From assembly GCA_932521035.1 (NCBI GenBank), contig OW051496.1, positions 3,596,001 to 3,660,000 of the forward strand: a stretch of DNA of 64,000 bases, in the 5' to 3' direction. Positions 47,151 through 59,393 of this stretch are shown here, piece by piece; position 1 is the first letter of the stretch; each line of letters begins with the position of its first letter. The notes under the pieces are model-generated. The model was not told where the DNA came from, ran no database searches, and worked only from the letters and a program-made list of their open reading frames with translations. Source of the DNA: Oscheius dolichura (lineage: Eukaryota > Nematoda > Chromadorea > Rhabditida > Rhabditidae). Position numbers and translations under genes: made by a program.

Positions 47151-47686
47151 CTGGATAACTGAAAAAGTTTATATAAGAGCTGAGAAATAGAAAGAATGAA
47201 TGTGGGCAAGGAGCGAGGGAGAGCGCCTTCTGATAAGGGATTTCTCAACTGCGATCACTTGATAAGAAACGGAAATGGTTGTTTGTTTACTGTTTCACGC
47301 CTTGAGTTTTATAGTTTGCCAATAGTGAAAGAGGCAAATTTACTAGCTTGGTAAATAAATTCTGCCAATGAGCTCATAACTATTGACAGAGACTGTTTTA
47401 TGGCGTCTATGAGCACTTTCTATGTTCAGCTCGGAGTGGCCGCAGCAAAAGAAACCAGAAAAAAATTCCATGCGATTTACAAATTATGTTTTCGGCCACT
47501 TCTGAAAAACTGGATTCAATCGGGCTCAAAGAGCTTATTCTTTTGAATCACCCCCCACTACCGCTTATACTCCATCTCCCACTTGTCAGGATCCAAAAAT
47601 ATTTATCCAATTCCATACAATAACATTATGCAATAAACAATTAGAAAAGGCTAGATACTGGAGAACAGCGTCCTTTTGTTTCCAAT
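47151..47686. other. Intergenic with repeat R3, copy 2
   Basis: Contains the promoter side of the Kelch gene (two TGATAAG motifs near 47238-47270) and, at 47366-47545, the second copy of repeat R3 (ACAGAGACTGTTTTA, ATGAGCACTTTCTA, CGGAGTGGCCG). No gene is seen. Confidence 0.6.
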
Positions 47687-50600
47687 TCACATAGTCTGCT
47701 CGACGACAACGGATGCCTCCAAAAGGGCTGTGATAAATCTTCGACAGTCGACGTAGTTGTTGTACAGATGGACGGGGGTCACTCGAATCACATAGGGGTA
47801 TCTCTTATCCACCTGGAAACACACATTTCTGCGGTTGTTGTAGCCCAAAAAAGGGGGAATAATTGTTAGGAGAAGCACTTCAAATCCTTAGAAATCATGC
47901 CAGACTCAATAGCACACTTTTACCTCGTTTGTTGTCCAGTCAAGCGAAACATCCACCTGTATTTTTTAATCATGTATCATGATCCCCTTTTAAAAGACTT
48001 CCTATTACAGAAGGTACTAGTAATAGAGTTTTCTTTTCCCCTCCACCCATGAAATCCTATAGAAAAGCATTATGAAGTCTTCCTTTAGTTTAGTGAAACT
48101 GTTTTCACAAAAGTTAACTTCGCCAGTTCCTGCCGTATTAGCGATTTGGGCACTGCCTTTATATGAAAGAAACTGGATTCAAAGATATTTCAAAAATAAT
48201 GGGAAACTTTTTTTCTCCCGTTACAACCTTATGGAATATACAAATCTCTCACATGGAAATTATATTTATACGACGAAATGAAAAGAAATATAAAAGAAGG
48301 AGGATAAAACTCACGGCGACTCCCCGCTTGACGAGTTCCTTGTACATGATATCGATGGGAACATTGAACCGCAACGAGAGCTGGCATCCTCTCTCGCAGA
48401 AATTGGCCGGGGTTATGACGGTACAGAAGAGCTTTGTTGTTCTGCAAGGGGGAATTTTTTCAAGGATTGCTATTCCCTTTTTCAATTGAAGAAGTAGAGA
48501 CTGTAAAACATTGAAGACTCGCTACCTGGCTTCTGAGTTCTCCCCGAAGAAGTGATTGACGAGGTACTCCAAGTAGCCGGTGAGATAACAACTTCGACTG
48601 CGGAGATCGTCTAGCGAAACGGTGGAAAAGACCTGAAAATTGTGATTTTCTCGAAAGTAGGAGCAGTAACAATATAAGCCAAATGAATATTTAGCCTTCC
48701 CCCCCCCCCCCCCCCCCCAAAGCAAAAAAAACTTTAGTTTGAAATTACTACTTCTCGTGTCCAACTTTTCTCTAATTTTTCAAGAACTAGGTTTATAACA
48801 ATCTCGTTAGATTGTGTGTGTAAATCCGGACATTACCACGGACTAAATACAGTAAAGCTTAGATCATAAAGGTAGAATGAAACACATAGGAACAATGTAA
48901 AAAGGGAACTTGCCTCTAACATTCCCATAATTGGGACCATCAGATGGATTGGAGGATTGCTGATACGGTAGCCAGCTGCTCCTTCATCCAGGTCGAGGAC
49001 TAAAATAGCGAATATGAGCTGTTTGTATAATTGCTGGATTTCTAATGATAGGGAGCCTTTTTATAGGCTAGTGAGTTCAATTTAGAGCGATAAACCAGCT
49101 AACAACTCACCGTTATCCATATTGAACCTAGTGCTCATCTTGTGGCTCCACCAGCCCAGCATACGCTCTCGTTTATCCGTTTTGAACCTGGAAATTTCAT
49201 TTGCTAACAGTGATTATTAGGGTTTTGTGGACTTTTTAAACCAAATAATAGTCTTGTCTGTGTCTTCCAAATTGGTAATAAAGAAAGGAACGGTGATACC
49301 TTTCATGAACAAAAAGACCAGCAATTCCGCCAGCTCCCGTACAACCGTATTTATACGAACACCAACAGGCAAAGTCGACATCCCACCAATGAAGGTGAAG
49401 AGGAACGTTGCAGAAAGCATGGGCCAGGTCCCAGCCGACTAGACAGCCCTGGAAAGTTGAAGTATATTGCGATGCAGTAGTGGAGTTACAACTTTTCAGC
49501 CAATAAATATGATTCCTAAGACATGTTATTCCAAAAAACAAAACTGTTTCAATGAGATTGTAAATAGTTCCCGTTACAGGTCTGTCTAGTTTTTCATATA
49601 TTTCTTTGTCAAAATAGGTAAACTTTCAACTTGGTGAGCCCTTAGATGTTTTGGTCCCCCATCAAATATTTTGCGATTTATTTTTCCCGTAATTTTGTCT
49701 CCCTACCTTTCTGTGTCCTGCCTCGGTGATTGTCTTGATGTCGAAAAGTTGCCCTGTGTAGTATTGGATTCCCGAGAGCCAGATAATCGCGATCTGTAAA
49801 AGTGTGTTATGTTTTGGCGCAGGCTTATAGATTATTTGTGCAGAATATCTTCAATGCCTTTACCTCGTCACCATTCTTCTCAATGTAATCCAAGATGTCC
49901 TCCGTCCTCAGGGTCTCTTCTCCTTCTCTCGGTTCGAGGAAGGCCATACTGTCGGCCACCTCCCTTCCGTGGAGCCGAATCTGCGACTCCACCGCGTAAT
50001 GATCCGAGGGGAAGGCTCTCGACTCGAGAAGGATCTTGTGACGCGTCTCTGTCGGCTTATAAAAGGCCGTCTGAACCGTTGTTTTTAAAGAAGAAGAGGC
50101 AAAATTACCAAGAGAACGTGGATATTGACGGTCAGACCGTTACAAAGGGCGACTTCCTCTTTCTTCGCTCCGACCAGTCGAGCAACTCCTTCCAGTCCGG
50201 CCTCGTCACAATATGCCCAAGGAAGAGAGCCATTCAAATGGCCAAACACTCCCCTAAAACTTCTTCTTTTCAACCGAAACAGTAGAGCTTACATCCTGGC
50301 CCACTTATCTAGCTGTTCTTTCATTATCCTCTCTGTCGCCTTCGGCATAAGGCCAAGGGAATTTCCGCACAAATAAATGGAATCGGCCTCGGGATCACAG
50401 AGTATCGAATCAACTGGAAGCAGTTTTCTTATTCAATATGTTCTACTGAGTGTTCTTATTTCTTCAGAAGGATATGTTTACAATGTCATAAATTGAACAA
50501 TTTCAGTGGAAAAATGTTACAATCTCTCAGAGACTGGAAGATGTCATGGTTGTCTCTCCTCCTTTTAGAGATGTTTCAGTTACTTTTCAAATAAAACTGA

Positions 50601-51195
50601 AAACATACTTCGAGTTTTTGACCTAGAGAGCCATACAAGAACTAGTCAAGAGAGAGAAAGGCAGTGGATTACCCTTTACCCGTTTCCTATTGCTCTCATG
50701 TTCCGCGCTACCTTTAAATTGTCCCAATACCTTGCTTTGATTAGTCGGGTGTCTGCAGAAGCAAGTCTATTCATATCAAAATCAAGTCATCCAAAAGTCT
50801 CAACCATTTCCGAAGAAGGGCCTCCCTCTTCATCTTTCCCCCCAGTCAAAAGTATGCCGTTCTCTAGTTTTTTCAGTTGCGTCCCAGGCATAAAAAATGT
50901 ATTGATGCCTGCTTTTGTTTATTCATTTAGTTCTTCTAAAGTTCCAAGTGTAAAATAACCCTCACCATCTGGTAGAGTGCCGCATTTGGGGTAGTGAAAC
51001 TGCTCCCTCACATGTTTCAACGCGTCGGCATCGGACATATACTCGGCCAGGGCTGGGTCCGCGAGATCCGCTATTCCAGACGTCTGTAACTATTGTTTCC
51101 CAGAAAGTAAAGGCAGAAAGTACCTCTGACATCTTCTGGAGGAATTCCATAACCTTTCCCTGGGTGCATTCTGTAGGGACGGGAGGTTCGGCCAT
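47687..51195 (-). CDS. KYNU: Kynureninase
   Basis: PLP enzyme of tryptophan breakdown that cleaves kynurenine or 3-hydroxykynurenine to alanine and (hydroxy)anthranilate. Twelve core exons sum to 1422 bases, 473 residues (human 465), all in phase. Recognisable blocks are [47 protein letters not shown] and [14 protein letters not shown] with the PLP-binding Lys at about residue 283, then RISNPP and [11 protein letters not shown]. The start (51195) lies 19 bases after a TTTCAG acceptor. The intron after MVPIMGMLE begins GC rather than GT (donor GAG|GCAAG, about 48913). A 33-base in-frame exon (47956-47924) may be inserted near the C-terminus. One intron has a run of about 19 C at 48697-48718. 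It appears functional. Confidence 0.96.
47924..47956 (-). other. Possible 33-base cassette exon of kynureninase
   Basis: Between the exon ending KRGVA and the last exon ([11 protein letters not shown]) lies a 33-base piece with an ACAG acceptor and a GAG|GTAAAA donor, phase 0 at both ends, encoding [11 protein letters not shown]. Including it adds 11 residues to a conserved loop and keeps the frame. It begins with the same VD as the final exon. Known kynureninases have no such insertion, so it is either alternative or spurious. Confidence 0.4.
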
Positions 51196-51213
51196 ATCGG
51201 AGGAGAGTGGATA

Positions 51214-52565
51214 CTGAAAGGAAAAATTATACATTAGGTATTATATATTACACGGAATAGTTAGGAACGAAAAGGGCTGGGTATAAAGGAGTCTCAAAAC
51301 AGAAAAAATACGAAATTCTCGAGTTGTCAAAAAACTGGAATGACGCTATTGGAGTCACAAAATGACGTTTCTATGAATTTCCTCAGAAAATGAAAACGAA
51401 CGAGCTTCGTTTATTCTTTATTTTGAAAAGACACTTGCAACATTTGAAAACAGAATAGGGATCTGGCGAAATGGTAATAAAGCCGGAGTAAAACATAAAA
51501 ATTCAAAAAAAAAGAAGAAATTCGGGACTGTTCAGGAAAGAGAGCGCCGCGGCCTGCTCTCTCTCATAACAACAAAGAAAAAGCAGATCAACGGCGACGG
51601 CGACGACAGCAGCCGTCTCGGAAACGAGGAACACATGCAGTAATCTGTGCAACGCATAAAAAGCGCGGCCGTAAACAACAACAGAGCTGGGAATTTAGCC
51701 TCTTGAAAAAGTTGTTGTCAGATAAGATGGCCGAAGAATAGAACGGGTCACTAATTGCTCTGTGCTACTGGGATACGGGGCAATCAGATACAATTAGGGC
51801 AATGAAACAGAGAAAAAAGTAAACAGAAGTAGAGGAGAAACAGGGAAAAGGTCTTTTGTTTCAATGGCTATACAAAAGTTCGCAAACAATAGGCAAAAAT
51901 TTTGATCAGGGTAAGATTCCGGCCGTTTATGTACTCACTTTACAGAAAATGAGAAATTTTATAGAATCTGTAAATAGAAGGCCAGACTTCTTTTTATTCG
52001 TAGTGGCAACAAAGTACAACAAGAAAGACACTAGCATCAATACAATGAATTTAACTTATGGGCTCGTTAAAACAAAAGAATTTCTTGAGAAGTAATATTG
52101 AAGTAAAGAAAAAGGGTCTGTTCTCGAGGCGCTTGGTCGGTTCCAGGGAGATGGACGTGACAAACCTTTTTTGTCCGTGTCGCTGTCTGCTGTAAACTGG
52201 CAATCTCCCTGGGCAGATGATTTATGGGTGCAATGATATCACCCGAAATTTATTGAATAAAAGGACAGCTAACCTGGGAAAGGGAGTCTATTGTTCGAGA
52301 AGAACGTAGTTTTTTATATACAAATGTTTTGAGCATCTAATAAAGTAAGGTTGGAACACTTTCTTGATTATGACGTTGATATTACGACAGTTTTTTTCCA
52401 GCGCTACTTTCCCATCCAATTGTAACCTCTTGAAACATAATCAGGGCCATTTTCTTCTTTACTAAAGCTTTTAGAAAACTCTGTTCAGTGTCAGTATTTG
52501 TTGGAATTCTTATGAAATATATGACAACAGTGAATTATTTTGAATGAGAAAATATACAACAGCAG
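51214..52565. other. Kynureninase upstream region, no gene seen
   Basis: An AGATAAGATGG motif (GATA type) is near 51722. The stretch 51530-51700 is richer in G and C with a (GGCGAC)-like run. Short frames lack support. Confidence 0.45.
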
Positions 52566-53737
52566 TCAAAATCGTCGGGGTTTCCCCCGTGGCACCCTAA
52601 ACACCGAATCGTCTGACGAGGAATGACTTGTCGTACTGCTCCGCGAGCTGCACTGCCCACTGCTACTTCCCCTGCTGCTCTTCTTTCTTTCAATCGTCGG
52701 TTTGAGATCTGTAGCTGCCAGGGCACAACGGAATATCTGTTCCAGGGAGAGTTGTGGGGGAGGAGAAGCCGGCGAGGGGGGAACATGTTCAGTGGTGAAC
52801 TGTCGCATGGCTATGCATGGGGGAGCTGAAATTGAAACGTTTTGTTGGAGAAATGGGGTGAGGGTACTGTATACGGTATACCTAGGGAAAAAAGTACCCT
52901 TTTGATGAACCGTTAAAACGAATAGTGTTCTGATTGGTTTGTCTTGAATTGCTACCAATTAAAAGTCTCATTGAAGCAAATAACCAAAACTTTGTTTTAA
53001 TAAGAGATCACTATAATTATCGCCTACCTGGACAATTTGAATTGTTACAGTTCTGCGAGTGGCCCATACTGCTTCGCATATCTTGACAACCAGCAACCTG
53101 ACATGATCCCTAAATGAATAAAATAATTATTCGATCAGGCTTTTCAAGCGTCTTTGAAATAATTGAATTCACTTTCCGGTCTATTTTTCAATGTTCCCAG
53201 CAACCTATTTCACTTTCTCAGGTTTCGTTTGAGCTAATACTTGACACTTTCTCCATGCCCTAACAATAGCGTCTCTTCATTTTCTGACCTTTTCATGCTC
53301 TGAAGTGTGTTTCACTGATCAGCCGTCCTTATTTTTCCCTGTTCAACAACAAACAATAGTGATAACCGTGCAAAAATGTCTTCTAGCAGCAATTTCTCTT
53401 CTATCGAAACGGCACTCGTCACAGCAGTGATAACGGGAAATGTTATGTTTTGAAGCCGCTATTAGAAGCTCAAAAAAGTTGTCAGCAATTTGTACTCAAT
53501 TGTTAGTCTGCAGAAAACAGTATCTCACTTTTCAAATAGTAGCTTCTATGCAATAGAAACAGGTGCCAAAATATATAACAGAGAACATATTGCAAACAGT
53601 TTTTTCCCTTATAAGCGGTTTGCTAAACAATAGAAAACGGAAAGCTGCCGACTTACCCCTTCGAGGCAATTCATCGAGTGCCGTAAAACGGATAGCGGAT
53701 TACCAATCCAGGTGTCTTCGACAGACTCGGCGGTCAT
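52566..53737 (-). CDS. Stand-alone TAZ zinc-finger protein
   Basis: Three exons (53737-53657, 53109-53028, 52825-52566) sum to 423 bases, 140 residues, in phase. The finger reads LRHSMNC, SCQVAGCQ, MGHSQNC and NSNCPAPPC, giving the H-x3-C, C-x4-C and H-x3-C spacing of CBP/p300 TAZ domains; SCQVAxC followed by C-P-x-C also matches TAZ1. After it come a Pro-rich piece (VPPSPASPPPQLSL), a short helix, and a Ser/Arg-rich tail with about 20 serines. No KIX, bromodomain or acetyltransferase is present. TAZ domains bind activation domains of transcription factors, so a small competitor or co-regulator is plausible. The start codon is 6 bases after a TTTTAG acceptor, as in the trans-spliced-looking genes; an upstream coding exon cannot be excluded. 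Confidence 0.75.
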
Positions 53738-56700
53738 CTTGGTCTAAAATGAATTGTCCATGAACGTGTTTCTTTTTGTCTTGTGTCATAAAAGCAAAGC
53801 ACAAGAATGATCGAGAACGATTGGAGAGGTGATTGTGGTGTAAAAATATGTTTTTTTATGGTTTCACGGGTAAAATCTAAGGATATTTGTGCGGTAGAGT
53901 CGATCTTGCACATTTATCATTGGCATATTGCTATAATAAGGGTAAACCAGGCGGTAGAAAATTCATTTGGATAGAAAATAAGCAGATCCTAACGAGCGCC
54001 ACATAAACGTCGAGACGTTCTGATTAATATTTCGTTGCCCGTACAAAGGGGTGACAAAATAATAGGAAGGTACTCTGTGATCCTGCTTGAGTTTTATTTG
54101 CAGCAATTTATAAAATCGGGGTAACCATCCGGACATATTTTGATGGCGAAACTTTACTTCATATCCTAATTTCACAAAAGAAGAATCTTATGTTTTACTG
54201 TAAAAATATATGCATTTCTACACTTTTCTGCTGTTATGCAGATTGTGGTCGGATAAAATGTTTAGTAGTTATTTTCACGAGAATTTTGAACTGAACGATT
54301 CTTGTCCAAAACACAGTGGTAGAAAGAGAGAGAGAGAGAGAGAGATAATAAAAAGAAGGTGACCCTCAAACAAAATGGGTTTGGGTCGCTACCACGCGTG
54401 ATAACCACAATGACCCGCTGGACCGGGAAGTGTTCTCTTCTCTACGACAAAAGGGGGAGGAAGCACTATTTCTATGATTTCCGAAATCACAAAAGATCAG
54501 GGAAGAAGGGAAGGGAGCTGTCGTATTGAGAACGCCCTATTTCGGGACTCCATAACACATATCAGCGACGGCGAAAATGACCGAAGGGGGCGGAAGAGGA
54601 GCATGTTACCCGGGTAGGTTGGAGGGGCGAAGAATGCAACCAATTCTGGGAGAAACACCGAAAATAGTGGGAAGAAGAACCAGGAGAAAACACAGTGACT
54701 ACGTTCTTTTTTGTGTGATAAGGTATTTTCGATAAGGCGAGTTCAATCAGCTGGTGTATGTGTGTGTGCCCCATTTTAGATGGCATGGTCTCTTCCCTGA
54801 AACTGTCTTGGCGTCTTATACGATGCTCTTGTCATCTGTATCTGTAGGAGTTGTAAGAGAAGAAGTATTCTTTGCTTCGTATCTTTCAGCTGGAAAGAGA
54901 ACAACTCATCCTGGGAAATATGACAAATTAGACGTAAATTCGAAGCAAAAAATAAAGGTCGACTGCTTCAGGAAACCCTTTTATAAGCAAAGAAAGACGC
55001 AAATTTGATTCAATTGATCAATATGTTCTCTATTCTATTCCCGGAATTGACTTTCATTATCTTTTTTCCGGTAGACAGAGAGACACTGAAGAGAGTCAAG
55101 TTTTCGCAACATGGGATGAAATTCCAAACACAACTTCATAGTCCGTGTCGCAATAAGAGATTGCTTGAATTGGCAATAAGAAGGCATCTCGAAACATGTT
55201 CCGTATCGAAAAACAACAGCTTTTGCAAGGAGTCCCAGTGACCCAGTTCCGGTCTAATTGGACTGATCTTCTCGTCCCCAAACTGTTTTTTTGGGCTAAA
55301 CAGAATCAACACCCAGTCCCCTCATATCAATGGGAGAATGATTATCGATCCAGTTATTTCCGAAAGTTCACCGCCTTCTAAAAACAACATTGGCCGCCGT
55401 CTGCTAAAAATGAAACGGGAAAATAGAAGAATGACCGTTTTCTGTGTTTTGTGATCGCCGCCCAGAGGGAACAACATCCGGGAGGGGCACATTCTCGGCT
55501 GCTAGTTGCATGACCTGTACTACAAGATCAAAGTATCTCTGCTTATCAGAACAGCAAAAAATGGCTGTTTTCTATTTTCAGCATAACGTCACTAGAAAAT
55601 GCGGATCAAAATAAAGTAAAGAACTATATAAGAGTGAAATATTTCAAATGGGAAAATAACTACTACTAGGCCAATAGCCAATAATTAAAGTGCGGCCAAA
55701 ACAGTAGAAAAAGAGTGTATGGCAAAGAATCGAGATAACCAACAGTCGATCGTTCCCGATCTCACTCGGCGTTCAATAATTCATAAAATAACGTCTGTTA
55801 ATCTGAATGGAATAAGAAAATGAACACCTTGACGAACCAACACTAATTAATTTTCATTAGTAATCAAACTGATTCATAGAAATGAAAAGGGTTCTAGTTC
55901 CACGATCGAAATCCATACTCTCTCATTTTCAAATAAACTGTATAAAGTTAGTATAAAGAAGAGAATCAACAGAATCCAATCCACAAAGTTTTTTTTAAAT
56001 TTCTTATGTTTCATGGGTGGGATTTTAACGCGAGGCCAATCTTGTAGAGATGTTCCGTCCAACGACGATAGATCCTTCAATTTATTTTAGTTCCCCTTGT
56101 CTTCATAAAGAAGTCTACAATATTTATCGACACCGTAGATGCCGTAGTGCTCTCTGGTTCCGCTTCATCCTAATTGAAATACGCCGCTTTGATCGCCCTC
56201 CTCACCTCGAGCGCGCTATTTTCCAAAAGAAAACAGTCTTCGATCGTCTCGACGGGCCGCATTGTTCAATTGCCACGTTGACTGCGCCTTCCATTTCTTC
56301 CATTTCATCCTTTTTCTCCAGTTTTCAAAAATCAAATGATCTGTTCTCGATTTCAGGGTTCCATAAATGAATCCTCTTTCCGTTTATTTCGGAGAGGTGG
56401 AACAAAGTCATCGTAATTTTCGGAGAAGTGGAACAAAGTCTATGTCATCGTAATTTTCGGATCTTTGATTATTTCCTCTAGAAATTTTTAGCTTCTATAC
56501 AAGGTCCATACAAGAAGAGAAAAGACTCGTCTCAGCCAGCCTTACCCTGTCTATACGATATCCCCTGTGACGGAGATGTACACAGGACACCAGGATCGGT
56601 ATAATTTATCTGTAAAACTGTCTCGTAGCTGCAATAAATACATTCGATTTGATTTCTACACATTCTGAAATAACAAACAAGCGGAAAGATGTTTATCAAA

Positions 56701-57170
56701 GACACTTATGTCTTGAATTTCTCACTTTGCGATCGATCAGTTGCACGTGGACGTCATGTTGATTCACTGTTTGGCCCTCTCTTATCACTTTTCCTCTTCC
56801 TTTCCTTCCTTCTCCTTGCTCCGCCGGTCAAACTATAACATAAGCTATGTTATTGTGAAATCTTTCGACTTTCATTTCACCTTTTTAGGTGGGAAACGTA
56901 AGAAAAGCGGCTATTTGGACCGCAACTTTGGGACTTTTCCAATTTTTCGTAATTCAAAGAATCCCATAACTATTTTACCTTTCATATTTTTAGATTTCAA
57001 AATATACAGCTAGATATCTTGTATTTCATTGTTACCAATCTATTTTCTTGAAATAATGTAGTTGTAGCATCCAGTACTCCAGGAGTACTGAAATCTTATC
57101 CCCTTTTCTTAAATCCAACTCATAAAACCTTGAATTTTCAGATTGTTAGAATTTCAGATATAGAGTTAGA
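53738..57170. other. Long intergenic stretch, no gene seen
   Basis: Several frames of 60-106 codons occur but none has matching splice sites, domains or a partner exon. A (GA)n run lies near 54325-54346. GATA-like motifs appear near 54716 and 55546. Could contain control DNA for the TAZ gene or for the Kelch cluster to the right. Confidence 0.5.
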
Positions 57171-58107
57171 ATGGAATACCGTACGCATGAAAACTTGAAG
57201 ACATTACGTGAAGAAATGCAGAAACTTTTCAAGGAGGAGATTCGTTTAATGAGGGAAGAACAGAAAAAGAAATGGCTGGCCTTAGAACAAGAAATAACGA
57301 TGAAAATGTATGAGATGGAGGCTGTTTCGATAGAGACGATAGACAAGAAGCTGGAAAATATCACATCTATCAAATATCAGTTGGAGAAATCATTGGAAGC
57401 CTTTGAAAACAACGCTAGAGGTCATTTTATAGAAGCTTTTTTAGTGTTTTACGATTTCTAGATAAAGAACATATAATGAAGAATTACGAAAGACTGGCCA
57501 ACAGATGCTCGGCTTTGGAGAAACGGATAGGTAAAGAAGACGAGGTGGAGACATTTACACTGGAAGAAATACGGAGGACTCCGTGGCTAGCTGTACCAGA
57601 GGATTACGGTAAGAACCAGGATTATAAAGATTTGGAAGAATCTTACTGTAAGTTCTAATGGTCTTGAAACGACCTCTCCTTGTCGCTTTGAGACCTTTAG
57701 ACTAGAACTACAGTTTCTTTGGGGCCTTTTTTAGCCAAATGAGAAAGTATTCCTTCAGAAGTGAAATGTATCTGGTCCCGGTGTGAGAAACTCTTTATAC
57801 CATTCAAATACTACAGCGGAAGAGTCTCCTGCCCCCATTGTAACCGAGAAACGCCGATACACAATCCTCCAGAGGGCAAAAAGTCGGTTATTTCTTTTTT
57901 GTCTCATTCTTCACTCGGATTACAACAATTAGACAACAAAATATATAACGGATGGTTGAAACAGATGCATTCAGATGGATGTACTTCTGGAACTGTTGGC
58001 ATATCCACCCGGTTTCGCCGGAGACGATCAGTGATAAATGTTGGAAATGTGGAATACAGGGAGAGATGAAAGAATCCAATATTAGGGTACCCGTCAAGAA
58101 GAAATAG
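57171..58107 (+). CDS. Coiled-coil protein with Cys/His-rich C-terminus
   Basis: The start (57171) is 12 bases after an ATTTCAG acceptor. Exon 1 encodes a strongly charged coiled coil (MEYRTHENLKTLREEMQ onwards, about 83 residues). A second exon near 57461 adds KNYERLANRCSALEKRI, then an acidic linker. A further exon (about 57760) gives KCIWSRCEKLFIPF and SCPHCNRETP. The most sensible last exon (after GAAACAG at 57965) gives FWNCWHIHPV and DKCWKCGIQGE, ending at TAG 58105-58107. The pairs C-x4-C, C-P-H-C, C-W-H-I-H and C-W-K-C could bind two zinc ions. Junction phases around the Cys-rich exons are not certain: one needs a CAGAAG shifted acceptor and the last junction is unresolved. Family not recognised. 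It heads the cluster of coiled-coil genes and may share their N-terminal role. Confidence 0.5.
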
Positions 58108-58319
58108 CCTTTTCTCTTTTGCTAACAAGCTTATGAGAAGAATTTCTTACAGTAATCCTCCAGAAGGAGTAATCATTTCTCGGCTTCCAATTCGAAAAAG
58201 GCGTTCTTGTAATTATAATAAACAGTTATTTGATTACGATGAAATGTATGGTTCAGTGGCTTGTTCACATTGGCTACTTCTAGTTTTCTGTTATCCAACA
58301 AGCAATTTCAGTTGTCAAA

Positions 58320-59393
58320 ATGGAGAACGGCTCTTCTAGAAAAGAGGAAGAAATATTGGAAAGGATAAAAAAGCTGGAGGAGGAAAACAAAGAGCTGAAG
58401 GAGAACAGTTCGTCCTTTTCTTTTTTTAGTTAGAATTATTTCAGTTAGGAAAATAACTGACGACTCAATTTACCGAAGAACAGAGACCATAGAAAAGGAG
58501 GAAAAGTGGAAGGAAGATCTCCAACGTCTAGAAGCGAGAATCGCTGCATTAGAAACAACCCCATGCCAGAATATAACACCGGAAGAGGAAAGACACCAAT
58601 CGACGACCTGTCGAGAAGTTCAGACACCTCCAGGTTTGGGTTTTAGACGGTACCGAACAAAAATAAAAGTCAGCAGGGCAAGTGGCCCATATTCCACCAA
58701 CTGAAGAAAGAAAAGCGCTAGAACTATTTCCGTCGGAATTTATTACATTTCCAGGTGAGATTTCTTTCTATTGAAGTAGTTTTTGGGGTATTTATGGGCT
58801 TCCGTCAGTAGTGAGCAAGTAGACAGCTTGGTTGTCGTAAAGTAGTAGGTCAACCGCAAGTTTTCTAAGGATTACTGAGCAGGTTGACGGTTGTTCGAAC
58901 CTCCGAGTCGCTCTTCTGCAAAAGTTCTGTATTTTTCCAAAATATAGCGTTGTAGGACCCTTCACGGAGCCCAGTAATTCCATAATACAACTTCTAAACA
59001 CTTCTTCCTCTGATGCAGTCTGTTTCAAGATCAAAACTACACAGCCAACTTACTTTTTTGTCCGTTCGAATAATGGTACCGCTCTGCTGTCTGTAGTAGT
59101 CACTTCCTGTAGGTATAATACTCTCCGGTGAAGCCATCCTCATTCGAATCGAACTCAAACCAGTGGACAATGTGAAACAGGAAGAGATAAAGCCCGTCAA
59201 ATTTATGATACAGTATGGCTTCGTTCCATCGGAACAGGCAAAATCGAAGAAATTCAAGCAACTTTGGAAGGTAAGGGACTTCATCCCATTCCTATTTCAT
59301 TCTGTTTTCTAGGAAATAAGAGACGAGACCGAATGTAAGACGCTGCGGACTCTTCTTCAGGGTACTGCTACGGCGCAGCTGACGTCAATTTGA
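58320..59393 (+). CDS. Coiled-coil family member without Kelch domain
   Basis: The start (58320) follows an ATTTCAG acceptor by 8 bases and reads MENGSSRKEEEILERIKKLE, the same first exon as the Kelch genes at 59673 and 61822. Another exon (about 58457) gives KEDLQRLEARIAALETTPCQ, matching the coil module in the gene at 7986. No glycine-pair blades follow. The last two exons (about 59140-59274 and 59314-59393) read RIELKPVDNVKQEEIKPVK, then FVPSEQAKSKKFKQLWK, and the end at TGA 59391-59393. The middle (58760-59140) is hard to model and may be degenerate. The 3' end recurs in decayed form downstream of the next gene (about 61490), so this terminal piece was part of the duplicated unit. Could be a living coiled-coil-only partner or a decaying copy. 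Confidence 0.42.

Noticed and set aside
33650..54346. Short regular runs (GA, C and G tracts) as CRISPR-like arrays
   Set aside because: Simple microsatellites and homopolymers without spacers in eukaryotic DNA.
54754..55381. Frames of 60-84 codons as a small gene
   Set aside because: No splice pairing, domain or conserved neighbour exon; composition typical of chance frames.
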